A DNA stretch of 64,000 nt from contig QVOM02000042.1 in NCBI GenBank assembly GCA_003586115.2, positions 35,612,277 to 35,676,276 on the forward strand. The letters run 5' to 3'. Source of the DNA: Salvator merianae (Eukaryota; Chordata; Lepidosauria; Squamata; Teiidae). The number at the start of each line of letters is the position of its first letter. The stretch's first letter is position 1. Of this stretch, positions 1 through 9,905 are shown in pieces. The notes beneath the pieces are model-generated. The model was not told the origin of the DNA. It searched no databases and saw nothing but the letters and a program-made list of their open reading frames with translations. The translations under genes were made by a program, and so were the position numbers.

Positions 1-455
1 CCATGCAGACAACATTGTTCTGGCCTAATCGCAATCCGTCCCACCCTTGGGTAGAGGCGTAGCAAGGGGTGGTGCGGGGGGCGCTGCGCACCGGATGGCG
101 CATTGTTGGGGGTGGTGCCCGCCTTTGAGCTGGGCCCTCCCACCTGCCCGGCCGCCGGTTTGCCTTTTCTCGGCTTCACCGGCACGTCCGCCGCTCGCTC
201 GCCCCGCCCGCCGCTCGCTCGCCACTCGCTCGCCACGCTCACCCCGCCCGCTCACTGTGCCGGGTGGCGCGCGCTCGCGGCCATCATCACGGTGGCAGCG
301 GGAGTAGGCAGCTGCAGGGCGGGGCGCCCTGCTCGGCTGCCGCCGTTTGGTCCGCCCTGGGTGGCGGAACGTTTAGCTACGCCGCTGCCCTTGGGATGAA
401 TTGCTTTGTCTGGATTGCTGTTCTGGATCTAATAGGATAAATGCAGAAACACCCT
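1..455. mobile_element. M-type DNA transposon, right end, interrupted
   Basis: The stretches at 1-43 and 396-455 resemble the right half of the M elements seen later (12221-12735 and 43458-44035). They share a phrase around 'gcagacaacattgttctgg' and end in AAATGCAGAAACACCC near 455, a decayed form of the M terminal repeat (TGCAGAAAGGGYCC when read outward). The left end lies outside the window. A GC-rich element is inserted at about 44-395. No open frame of interest is present. The family assignment rests on similarity to other copies here. Confidence 0.55.
44..395. mobile_element. GC-rich non-autonomous DNA transposon (CpG-island-like)
   Basis: About 350 bp of very CpG-rich sequence is bounded by inverted repeats. 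GGGTAGAGGCGTAGCAA at 49-65 pairs with the complement of 374-390 (GGGCAGCGGCGTAGCTA). The interior has a short CGCTCGCTCGCC-type tandem tract at about 187-245. The bases just outside the repeats (CCCTTGGG on both sides) may belong to the ends, so no target-site duplication could be assigned. Open frames here are artefacts of GC richness. It imitates a CpG-island promoter but is best explained as a transposon. Confidence 0.6.
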
Positions 456-479
456 ATGTGAGGGTAGTTCAAGACCCCC

Positions 480-2090
480 CCTTATAACTCTCCTTTCCTT
501 TTTGGATGCTTCCCTGACTTCATTTTCCAAATGCTAATCTCCCTTAGGAGTTTGGTTAGGAGGAAAATAGCATATCTGTAATATTAAGCTTCCTTTCTGA
601 CCTGGTATGCTTACTCACAAAACCTCTGTGGAAGTGTGTGATTCACCTAGACCTTCTAGTTTGTTAGATTGTAATTCTTCTTTACTGGACAAGGCTACAC
701 CTCCTCCAGTTCACCCCTTTCTGTCCTTCCTATAGAGTCTGTAACCTGGGATAACTGTATCCCACTGGTTTTCAACATTTTACCAGGTTTCAGATATGCC
801 AATAATACTATTTTTTCATCCATCCCCAAGCACTCCAGCTCCCCTATTTTGTCTTGGAGGCTTCTGGCGTTAGCATGTAGACATTTCTGTGCACTAACCT
901 CATTGCCATAAGATTGTGTGAAGTCTTAGACTATCCCCCTTTCATCTTTTAGCTTGTATATTGTTGACTAGTCCCCTGTTCCACCCTCATCTGCACAATT
1001 CCAACCTTCCTCCCTCAAATTTGCATTTTCTCAAACTGGATGCTGCCCATGTCCTTTCAGCTCCCCCCCCCCCCCCGGGATCAGTTTAGAAGATGCTCTG
1101 CAACCTTTTTAATGTTGTGCCAGCAGTCTGGTTTCATCTCAGTTCAAGTGTAACTCATTCCTTTTGTACAGATTTGGCTTGTTCCAGAACATTCCCCAGT
1201 GCCTAACAAATCTAAACCCTTCCTCTCAACAGCACTGCTTGATCCATGCATTGAGGTTCCTGAGCTTTGCCTGCCTAACTCATCTTGTGCATGGAATAGA
1301 TAACATTTCTGAGAATGCAACCTTGGATGTCTTGGACTTCAGTCTTCTACCCACCTAACTTCCTAAGTTTGGTTTTCAGGATATTCTACTTCCCCTTCCC
1401 AATGTTAGTGTGCCATTATGCACCAGAACCACTGGCTCCTCCCGAGCACTATCTACCAGCCTATCTAGATGCTGTGTGATGTCTGCAACTCTTGCACCCG
1501 GCAGGAAAGTCATCATGTAGTCAAAACATCTATCACAAACCATCTGTCTACATTTCTAATAATTGGGGAATCCACCATAAGAGGCCCCCTCCCCAACTCA
1601 TGGAGGAGTATCCTTGGTGCAAGAGAATATGGGCACACCAACTAAGGACACCAGCTGTGCCTTCCTCAATCTGGTGTCCTCCCTCCCTGAGACCTCTATT
1701 CTTCAAGACAGCTGGAGGATTGTCTATCATGGAGTGGAATGCCCTTACGGCATCTCTGAAGATTTCATCCACATGCCTGTCTCTCTCTGTATGCTTCTCC
1801 AGGTCAGCTACCTTGGCTTTGAAGGAAGAAACCAAGCAAACACCCATGACTATTGCCTAGTAAGCAGATAACAGTACATGTGCAGAACACAAGGAAGCAT
1901 CCCTCCCCCTGCTGGCTATCTATGTCTATTTATTCTATTCTATTCTGTTCTGTTGTTATTCTGTTTTTGTTGAAATATGTTTGTTTTATTTTTTTACTTT
2001 CTGATCTTTCTCTTCCAGCTGAGGAGTCAGGCTCCTCCATTGGCACCTTTGACTCAGCAGCAACTGTAAGCCCCTCCTCCCTCTGACCAT
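480..2090 (-). mobile_element. CR1-type LINE, ORF1 (SGNH esterase-like) remnant
   Basis: Read on the minus strand, 1545 down to about 1400 encodes a decayed ORF1 of the CR1 type. There is an IIRNVDRW-like stretch after a damaged GDS block, then FLPGARVADITQHLDRLVDS, then VVLVHNGT where intact elements carry VVHMGTNN. That is the SGNH-hydrolase (esterase) domain known from CR1 ORF1. The frame is broken by several stops and at least one frameshift, and GTNN is degraded to GTLT. Sequence at 1010-1400 continues the element. The outer limits are approximate. It is non-functional, and no reverse transcriptase part adjoins it. Confidence 0.8.
1067..1077. repeat. Homopolymer C tract
   Basis: An uninterrupted run of C lies within the CR1 remnant. 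Such tracts are prone to length error in assemblies. Confidence 0.8.
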
Positions 2091-2131
2091 GTGCTCAGCA
2101 AGCCCCTCCTCCCTCAGACCATGTGCTCAGG
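2068..2131. repeat. Tandem duplication, 32-bp unit x2
   Basis: Two adjacent near-identical 32-bp units start with AAGCCCCTCCTCCCTC and end with CCATGTGCTCAG. They differ by about two bases. The duplication sits at the upstream edge of the minus-strand CR1 remnant. Confidence 0.85.
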
Positions 2132-2775
2132 CTCAGCTAAGAAACCAACCACACTTCAGCTACTAAACCAGCCACACATCAAGTGAAAAACAACTCTCTC
2201 CAACACACACAGGATTCATGCTACAAACTCACCACTCACCAGCTGTTGTCCCTTCAGATTTCCCTGCCAAACTGTTCCTCTTGTTTGATTGGGGAAAGCA
2301 ATCTTCTTCACCATCCTTATCATCCTCATAATCCTCCTCCTCTTCCTCCTCCTTCTCTTCCCTTCAATTTATTCCTTCTCTTTCTTTAAAACACTCAAAG
2401 CAATTCAATATAAAATGCAAAACAAACTACATACGTTTCCAAGTACCGTAGCACTCACACTCAGGAGTGCAGCACTATTAATCTCAGGTAAACAGAGAAG
2501 ATTGCCAAAAATATCAGTATTTAAATAAAATATTGCTTGTTTAATAACTGTATCTTTCTAAGGTTGCAGTGAAAAAAGGGCAGCACAGCCATTCCTGCAG
2601 TTCTGTTTAAGTTCCCAGTTCCCTTTTTATTCTTTTCTCTCCCTCCCTCCCTTTCTTTCCCTATTTTAGCATACCCCAGCACCTGTGTAAGTATTAGAAA
2701 ATGTTAAATAATAATTGTGAACACCTGTGAACTGTTGCAAGATTTTTGGATAGGAAGTGGTATGAAAATATTTTG
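2132..2775. other. Unassigned sequence with pyrimidine-rich tracts
   Basis: I recognise no gene or repeat family here. There are C/T-rich runs at about 2325-2370 and 2625-2665. The longer open frames (68-79 codons) are low-complexity translations of these tracts. Confidence 0.5.
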
Positions 2776-2866
2776 AATAAATAAATAAAGAGTGCTGGAC
2801 CTTGGCCCTCCAGATGTTTCTGAACTACAACTCCCATAATTCCAACTGGCACAGAATGAGGGAACC
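2776..2866. mobile_element. Partial palindromic MITE (ACTACAACTCCCAT type)
   Basis: After an AATAAATAAATAAA stretch, 2790-2866 carries CCTCCAGATGTTTCTGAACT followed by ACTACAACTCCCATAATTCC. This is the left arm of a palindromic repeat common in squamates, whose right arm reads GGGAGTTGTAGT. The right arm is missing, so the copy is truncated. The family recall is from general knowledge and was not checked. Confidence 0.5.
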
Positions 2867-3061
2867 TGTGGGTCAATAGAATCTGAGAGCTGCATCTGAG
2901 CACACATGCTGCTTGCAAGAGATGCAGGTTTGGAAATGCCACAAGTTTTGAAAGGTATCTACATAACAAAATACTCTGTATGTCTCAGTCTCTGAATTAG
3001 GAGATGAAAGGATTAAAAAGAAATGGAGACCATCTGAGCCACCTTTGTTTTGCTGATGACA

Positions 3062-3200
3062 TTGGCTGTGTGCAAACAGGACCTATAACCCGGGATTATC
3101 CCAATACAATGTTGGGATTGCCACATGTCCATGAGAATCCCAACATAGTCCTGGGATATTGGATGAAATCCCACAATATAGCTATTGCAGGAAAAACAAC
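3062..3200. mobile_element. H-type palindromic element, partial
   Basis: The sequence has the diagnostic H core in decayed form: CCGGGATTATCCCAATACA, then AATGTTGGGATTGCCACATG, then an inverted partner CCCAACATAGTCCTGGGATA. Better copies of the same hairpin are at 14948-14995 and 53009-53058. Neither terminal repeat is clear. Confidence 0.55.
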
Positions 3201-3734
3201 TCCCAACCCAGATTTTCCCTATTTAGCAATAGGATTTATCTTGCCTGTACACTTGCTCCTGGGATCCACCATCATGGAAATGGCCACCATGCACGTACTG
3301 ATATATATTGCCAATTACAAGTATCTATGCAACCTGGTGGGTGGGATGGAAGGTTGGATATATATAGATTGTGATGGACCAGAAAACACCTGTTGGAACT
3401 AGTGGTTATACTTACATTTGGATTAGGTTCAAAACTGTTGCCTAGCAAATTGATAAATGTCATAATTTGCCTCTTAGCTATTAGGTAAAGCATGAGGTAT
3501 ATTGCTCCACCTTATTTTCTGCTGAAATAGACATATTAATCCTACCTTGGCCAATTTCCAAAAAAGGGAATTACAGTGTTTGCTAGAATTAAATTCTTCC
3601 TGCCTTGAAATGAAACATGATATATGTATGTGTGTTTATATACATTTACTTCCTGCTTTAAGCAGAATTACAGTATCTTGCAGTATTTTGACGCAGATGC
3701 AAGACTTTGAGCCAGGAAAGTTGGAGCTGGTCAA

Positions 3735-3879
3735 TATATAAAGCAAAATTTCATAGTCTGAAATAAATAAATAAATATCTCTGAGATATTTATTTATTTA
3801 AGTATTTGAATTTCTATCCTGCCCTATACCCAAAGATCTCAGGGCAGATTACAGTAAAACTATTGCAATAAAACAATAA
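3735..3879. mobile_element. LINE tails meeting tail to tail (L2-like)
   Basis: A plus-strand tail (AAATAAATAAATAAAT, 3761-3776) faces a minus-strand tail (ATTTATTTATTTAAG, about 3788-3802). The latter continues with TCCTGCCCTATACCCAAAGA and CAGGGCAGATTACAGT, the antisense 3' end typical of reptile L2-type LINEs. The minus-strand element resumes after the inserted C element at 5067. Confidence 0.55.
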
Positions 3880-5063
3880 GGCCATGGTCCGACATCGTAA
3901 ATTTAATCCGTATCAGAAGAGTACAAGGACTGAATTCGTCTTTTGATCGTTCCCACAGTTCCATTTTAACACGGACTCAATTTGTATTTGCTCGTTCCCA
4001 CACTGATGTTTCCCATGCTTGGCATGGAGAAACAGTACCTTTTCTGCCTCCACCCCTCATCAAATTCTCCTCCCTGTGCAGTCCATGATTGGCTGCAGTC
4101 CCAACGTTCAAATCTTGATGTCATGGGGGCGGGAAAGTCAAGCTCCGCTCTCCGTATGTCCCCGCTGCTGCCTCAGAACATGGATTCACTTAGCAGCGTT
4201 ACTATCCATTCGCCATTTGCTCCTTCTCCCCCCTACAGCCTCTGTCTACACAAGCAGAACTTTAAAACCATGTGTACTGCACAATTAAGCTTCTTAAAGG
4301 GCAGATGATGATTTCTGCTCCTTTGCAAGTGCACTTTGCGCAATTGCGCAATTTGAAAGTAGTGCAAAAGCAGGGAGAGGTCCACGAAGAAGGGGAAATG
4401 TGGGGAGGGATCATGGGGGGGCCTCTATTATCGTGATAGTTCAGTTCATGGCCAGCAAATGGACTCTGCCTTATCTCCCCCCAAGATATCCGCAGCGGCA
4501 TATGTTCCCACTGTGTAGCTGTGTGCTGATGACAGCAAAACTGATCTTGAGTGGGTTCTTTGTTGGGACAAGAGGACAGGCACAGTTTCTTTTTTGTTTA
4601 ATCAGCAGTCAGAAGTGGAGGAAGCCTTTAATTTCTTCCTGGCAGTGTTGAACGGGGATAAAGAAAAAGAGAAAGGACCGCAGCTTAGCGAAGTAAAAAA
4701 GAGGACAGTTTTCTTTTCTCTTGGCAGCGACAGAAGGGGGGATAATGGAGGCAGTAGAAACTACTGTGCTTCCTGCCTACCCACAAAGTCTGTCATTGGA
4801 TGGCACGGAATAGGAAGCCCTCCCTCTGCACGCCCTCAAAAAAGTACAGTCCCTTCCAAATAGTCTCCTTCCCTGTTCTCACATTGCAAAGTAAAGCGGG
4901 CTAGCGATCTGGAACGGCTTGAGAACTCATTAAATCCGAATACAAAGTAGTCTGGATTTCTCCAATTTAGTCCAGAAAAACTACAGATCAGCAAGATCAT
5001 GTTGGGCTAGCGGGAACTGAAGACGGCCTGTAAACTGATTAAATGCCATGTTGGAACGTGGTC
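3880..5063. mobile_element. C-type DNA transposon, copy 1 (full length, 1184 bp)
   Basis: The left end GGCCATGGTCCGACATCG and the complement of the right end (GACCACGTTCCAACATGG) form imperfect terminal inverted repeats. Exact TAA duplications flank it (3877-3879 and 5064-5066), inside an L2-like LINE that continues on both sides. The interior is homologous to 5712-6790 and 59125-60700 but in inverted orientation. It contains an ATTGG (CCAAT) box at 4088 and the GC-box-like GGGGGCGGGAAAG. Its ORFs are not conserved between the three copies. The terminal repeats and TAA fit a PIF/Harbinger-like non-autonomous element. Confidence 0.8.
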
Positions 5064-5066
5064 TAA

Positions 5067-5711
5067 AATAACAATTAAAATCCAATAATTTAAAACACAA
5101 CAAAAAGGGACTGAAAGGGGAGGCAGCTACTCTTCAGCCAAATGCTAGGATAAAGTTTCATTATCATACTTTTAAAGGATACAGAAATGGGGCTAGATAC
5201 ACCTAAAAGGGCAGGTCATTCCATAACTTGGGGGCTGTCGCAAAGAAGGCTCTGTTACTTGTTTCCACTGCTATAACTGCTGAGCGTATCTCCAGCAGAT
5301 CTTAACTAACAGGTAGATCTGTACAGGAGTAGGTACTTCTTTAAAAATTTTGGGTCTGATTTATTTAGGGCTTCATGAATCACTATTGGAATCTTGAATT
5401 GGATAGGGTAGTAGATTGACATTTAGTGCAATTCTCTTACAACTTGTGTGATGTGTACCCAGTCAGAAGTAACCAGCAGTAGCCTTAGTGCTGCATCCTG
5501 CACTAATTGCAGCTTGTGAAGCATGCATGATGCATGCCAGATCCTCTCCTTCATCCAGACCCGGCATTAGAAAGCAGCAACACTAAGGCACTGGGCTGGT
5601 TGTCCGGCCTCCCCAAATTCTGCCAGCTGGGAGATATACCAGAAGGAATGATTACTTTAATACAGTTAACAATTCTTCTCCAAATCTGACTCTTCTTCTT
5701 CCTACCACGAA
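5067..5711 (-). mobile_element. L2-like LINE fragment, continuation
   Basis: This continues the fragment that starts at about 3788. Removing 3880-5063 plus one TAA rejoins AAACAATAA with AATAACAATT. Phrases such as CATTCCATAACTTGGGGGCT, GGGCTTCATGAATCACTATT and GCACTAATTGCAGCTTGTG correspond to the antisense 3' region of a widespread reptile LINE. No reverse-transcriptase motif remains. Confidence 0.5.
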
Positions 5712-6790
5712 TGAAGTCTCAAGCCATTCCAGAGCGTTAGCGTGCTTTACTTTGCAATGTGGGAACAGGGAAAGAGACTATTTGGGAGGGACCATACTTT
5801 TTGGGGGGCGTGCAGAGGGAGGGATCCCCATTTTGTGCCATCCAATGACAGACTTTGTGGGTGGGCAGGAAGCGCAGTAGTTTCCTCTGCCTCCATTATC
5901 CCCCCTTCCATCACTGCCAGGGGAAAAGAAACCGTCCTCCTTTTTACTTCGCTAAGCTGTGGTCCTTTCTCTTTCTTTATCCCCCATTCGACACTGCCAG
6001 GAAGAAATTAAAGGCTTCCTCCACTTCTGTCTGCTCTTTAAACCAAAAAATAAACTGCACCTGTTTGGGGTTGCAGTCCTCTTGCTCCAACAACGAAGCC
6101 ACTCAAGATGAGTTTCGCCATCGTCAGCACACAGCTACACAGCGGGGACACATGCCCCTGCGGATGTCTCGGGGGAAGATGAGGCAGAGTCCATTTGCTG
6201 GCAATGGACTGCACTGTCAAGATAGTAGAGCCCCCCCCACGTTCCCTCCCCACTTTTTCCCTTCCTTACGGACCTCTCTCTGCTTTTGCGCTACTTTTAA
6301 ATTGCGCAATTGCACAAAAGTGCACTTGCAAGGGAGCAGAAATCGCCATCAGCCCTTTAAAAAGCCCTTTAAAAAGCCCTTTAAAAAGCTTGTGGAACAT
6401 AGTTTTAAAGTTCTGCTTGTGTAGATAGAGGCTGTAGTGGGGAGAAGGAGCAAATGGCGAATGACTAGTAACGCTGCCAAGTGAATCCATGTTCTGAGGC
6501 AGCAGCGGGGACATACGGAGAGCAGAGCTTGACTTTCCCGCCCCTGTGACATCAAGATTTGAACGTTGGGACTGCAGCCAATCACTGACTGCACGGGGAG
6601 GGGAATTTGGCAAGGAGTGGAGGCAGAAAAGGTACTGTTTCTCCGTGCCAAGCACGGGAAATATCAGTGTGGGAACAAGCAGATATGAATTGAGTCTGTG
6701 TTAAACTGTAACTGTGGGAACGACCAGAAGACGAATTCAGTCCTTGTACTCTTCCGATACGGATTTAATTTACGATATTGGAACGCGGCC
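5712..6790. mobile_element. C-type DNA transposon, copy 2 (left end missing)
   Basis: Homologous to copy 3 (59125-60700) in the same orientation and inverted relative to copy 1. The match begins near 5712-5717 (TCTCAAGCCATTCCAGAGCG) and runs to the right terminal repeat ending GAACGCGGCC at 6790, followed by TAA. The left about 130 bp and terminal repeat are absent. A 12-bp AGCCCTTTAAAA unit is repeated three times at 6353-6388. ORFs of 189 and 129 codons are not shared with the other copies and are considered chance frames. Confidence 0.75.
6353..6388. repeat. Tandem repeat, 12-bp unit x3, in C copy 2
   Basis: Three perfect AGCCCTTTAAAA units occur where the other C copies have one. It is a private expansion inside the transposon. 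Confidence 0.85.
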
Positions 6791-6793
6791 TAA

Positions 6794-7737
6794 GTGGTAC
6801 TATTTCTGTATATGTACTATATTTCATTTTACTGGTGCCTGGAGCTGCAATCCTAGGTCATAAGCCTAACTATGCCTGCCTTACAATAAATTACATCAGA
6901 AGTAGTGTGACTTACTTCTCAATTAACATGAAAATTTCCACAGTGCAAGTGAGTATTCTTTTTCACATGTTTATTAAGAACCATGATAATTGGTAATAAT
7001 AATTAGCCCATTTCTATACTCAGCAGTGAATTACAGAAACCAAAAGAAAATGTGGATAATAAATAAACTCTTACTGTAGTGTTAGTAAAATTGAGAATAT
7101 TCAAAATGTAAATTCCTTTTCTTGCCCCCTCCAGGCTATTATCTCTCACATATCTTAGAACTGTTGACAGAGTCATGCTATGCTTGCTTCAGCTAAAACC
7201 TACTTAATAGATTATTAGTTTTCTTTTTCTCTTGAGAATCCAGATGTTGTTCTTTCTTTTTAGTGAAGGTTTATTTTATTAAGACAAAATAGGTCCACTG
7301 TCACTGCCTAGAAAGTCGTGTGTGTATATATATATATACACACACACATGGGGGGGGAGGCAGAACTAGGAGGAGGAGTAGAACCATAAAAAAGTAAAAG
7401 TAAATTGTAAAAGGAATAACCAGAAAGTCTATCAACAGGCAAATTTATGTTCTTTTCCCAGTCTACCATAAGATGGTTTTTGTTTTTTTGGCATAATATT
7501 TTAGGACTAGACACTGCTTTTTAAAAGAGGTGGCATAAGTGCTGAATGAAAGGTTTATTCTCGCAGACTTTATTGCTGCCTGAAATATTACAAATACTGG
7601 GCTACATATCTAGGTTTTGTTAGACAAGTGAATCCAGCCTTCCAGGTAAAATTATTTGACAACAGGTCTCCCAAGTCCTCAAAAAGCCTTAAAGTTCCAG
7701 CTGGCTCAGTAGCTGATGATGCCAGATACAAAGACTA
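6794..7737. other. Unassigned AT-rich sequence
   Basis: No gene or repeat family is recognised apart from the dinucleotide tract at 7320-7349. It may be a unique host spacer. Confidence 0.5.
7320..7349. repeat. Microsatellite (GT)/(TA)/(CA)
   Basis: A compound tract of GTGTGTATATATATATATACACACACACA, partly self-complementary, is followed by a G-rich run. Confidence 0.85.
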
Positions 7738-7739
7738 AG

Positions 7740-8250
7740 GTTCTTTCTGCATAAGCTCTTAGTGCATTATAGGAAAGGGCCTAGGAGCTTCTCTTCTGCG
7801 TGCTGATGCAGGATAAGAGAGGCCCCTCCTCGTATGCTCCATCCACACAGGACAGAACATACACTGGACTAGGGCATCCACAATGGCATCCTAGGCCCTT
7901 TCTGCACTTGTACTTATTCCAGATTATATCTCAGAATAGGGACCTGCCATCTGCATGCTAGTGCAGACTATGGTAGGCCCTGAGCAACACCTTTCATAGT
8001 TTGCACTAGCATGTGGATAACAGGTCCCTATTCTGGAATATAATCCACAATAAGGCCAAGTGCAGAAAGGGCCCTAGTCTGATTTACCGGTAGACCTCAT
8101 TTTGAGATCTATCAGCATACTGGCGAGTGATATACCAGACCGCAGAGGCATGGTCCAGTATACCACATGGAACCCTTTTTGGCAGTGCAACAAGGCATGC
8201 TACCAAAATGGGCCCCCAGGAGCTCTTTCATTTCAGATTGTTTTCCTGGG
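7740..8250. mobile_element. M-type DNA transposon, interrupted
   Basis: The outer parts (7740-7893 and 8077-8250) align in order with the complete M copy at 30948-31355. A TTCTTTCTGCATAAGCTC-like start is followed by CCTCGTATGCTCCATCCAC, then GATCTATCAGCATACTGG, GGCATGCTACCAAAATGGGC and CCAGGAGCTCTTTCATTTC. A 180-bp m element is nested at 7894-8073. The right terminal repeat is not recognisable. Confidence 0.6.
7894..8073. mobile_element. m-type palindromic MITE, 180 bp, intact
   Basis: The element starts GGCCCTTTCTGCACTTG and ends CAAGTGCAGAAAGGGCC, a perfect 17-bp terminal inverted repeat. The whole element is an imperfect palindrome, with CCAGATTATATCTCAGAATA mirrored by TATTCTGGAATATAATCCAC. 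It is flanked by CTA at 7891-7893 and 8074-8076. It has no coding capacity and is the same length as 42715-42894. It is nested in an M element, so it is younger than its host. Confidence 0.88.
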
Positions 8251-9290
8251 AGGAAAAACAGATAGCCTTTGGCAATAATAATATAACTAAACATATGCAC
8301 CATAACCAAGAAGTACAGAAATTACCAAGTTCATCCTGATACGAGCAGCCTAGATGCAGAAATCTTCTACACCATGGTGTAGTTTGCAAGGCTGCCTGGA
8401 AAGAATTATCTTGTAAGGAGCATTATCTTTCAAGGGAATTACTGTGGATTCTTCATAGCATGGACTGCTGCTGTGGTTGGTGGCAAAGTGAAGGGAACTG
8501 CTGTCTTCATGATCTGGTCTCCATGAGTCTTGGTCAGCATAACCAAGTGGCAGAAAAGTGAAGTCTTCTGAACCCAGAGAGAAGTTCCAATAACTACCAC
8601 CAATGCGGGAATGCTCATTCCAGGCTAGTATTCTGTGCAGCTCAGGTAAGGTTAAAGGAAAAGGTAGGTTCTTTGACCAGGCACTTTGGGGATCATGTCA
8701 TGTGTTTTGTGTGTGTTCTTGTTGCTTGTGAGTGTGGGCAGACAGGCACACTTATTTTTTCTCAGGGTTTTCTTTCTAGACATTTTCCATAGCAAAAAGA
8801 GCAAACTTCAGTGATGTGAAAGTTGTGAAAGAAGAAAACCCTGAGGTATGGGAATCAATTTTCAGTTCAAATCAAACCAAATCAGAAAAAAGTTCCTGTG
8901 TTTCTAGTGGACATAGGTTATGCTTCTTGTTATAGTTTCCAGAATGCCCTGTGAGCAGAATCATGCTCAAACTCCCTTCAGATGTTTGGAATTGGCACTG
9001 GAAATCAGCCACTTTTAGTCCTCTGCCTGACAATCCCCAGACCTTGAGTTGCCTCCTCCTCCTCCTTCCCAGCATTCACACAGGGGGTGGAGGTGATTCC
9101 CACAATCAAAGAGGTTTTGTAGTATTGCAGTCAAAGTGGTCTTGGAGTACTGTAAAATGCACTGCTGGTAGGCTGCTTGGATCTGGCCTTGTGGCAGCTC
9201 AAGGGTGAGTGTGCCTTGATGCCTGGACCCCTGGACCCCCAAGTGCCTGGAAACCCCACCTCCTGGGTCCCAGAGGTGGATGGTGCCTCA
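8251..9290. other. Unassigned sequence
   Basis: I see no convincing gene, RNA or repeat family. Short ORFs (65-85 codons) lack recognisable domains. Confidence 0.5.
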
Positions 9291-9580
9291 GGCCCTTTTC
9301 ACAGTTGCCGTTGTGCCAGAATACGAAGGGGTCCAGGGGTCTGCCATCTGCATGCTAGCATGGACTATGCAGGTCCCACCCCTCCATAGACTGCTTCATC
9401 CACTTTAGACAAATCGGTAGACTGAGATATGACTCCAAAATGGCACTATATCCCAGTCCTGCTAAGGAACTCTTGAAAGAGGTCCACAACTGGGCCAGTG
9501 CCCATATTCCAGACTACAGGATGTGTTAAGACAGCACACTCCTGTAGGCCAGAACATGACAGGGGACCCTTTTTGAACAG
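9291..9580. mobile_element. M-type DNA transposon remnant
   Basis: Starts GGCCCTTTTCACAGTTGCC and contains CCATCTGCATGCTAGCATGG, shared with M/m elements (compare 7949-7968). The right boundary is unclear. It is decayed. Confidence 0.45.
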
Positions 9581-9734
9581 GTTTATCACCATAATGGGTT
9601 TCCTGGAAGTGCCAAAGGCCAAGAATGTTCCCACTTTGGTCCACAATACTATGGGTAGCAGGGGCAGAAACAATTGAAGTTGCTTTCTGTGAGGACATTT
9701 TCTTTTGAGTGCAGATATATTGTGGTTGTAGCTG

Positions 9735-9905
9735 AGTAATAGAGCAAATGGCCTGGAAACCAAGGGTTAGAGACTCAGTCCCTGCTCCATCCCCAGAAGT
9801 ACGCAATGGCAAACCACTTCATTATCTTTGCCAAGAAAACTGCATACCTATGGAGATGCTCATGTTGTCAGTTGGACTCAACTTGATTGTAGAACCCAAC
9901 TTGAT
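9735..9905 (+). mobile_element. tRNA-derived SINE with Bov-B-type tail (Sauria-like), decayed
   Basis: Contains GCAATGGCAAACCACTTC, then TTTGCCAAGAAAACTGCAT, then GTTGTCAGTTGGACTCAACT. These match the 3' part of squamate SINEs that end in a Bov-B-like GTCGGCTGCGACTTGACGG tail. A B-box-like GGTTAGAGACTCAGTCC lies upstream at about 9767. A better preserved copy is at 61830-61975. Confidence 0.55.

Noticed and set aside
47..399. CpG island or promoter with proline/arginine-rich frames
   Set aside because: The segment is bounded by inverted repeats and interrupts another transposon. The frames are compositional.
5855..6424. 189-codon plus-strand frame
   Set aside because: It lies wholly within C copy 2, is not open in copies 1 and 3, and includes a translated 12-bp tandem repeat.
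3880..6790. C copies 1 and 2 as the two LTRs of one retroelement
   Set aside because: They are inverted, not direct. Copy 1 has inverted ends with a TAA duplication, and the spacer between them is L2-like sequence rather than a gag-pol remnant.
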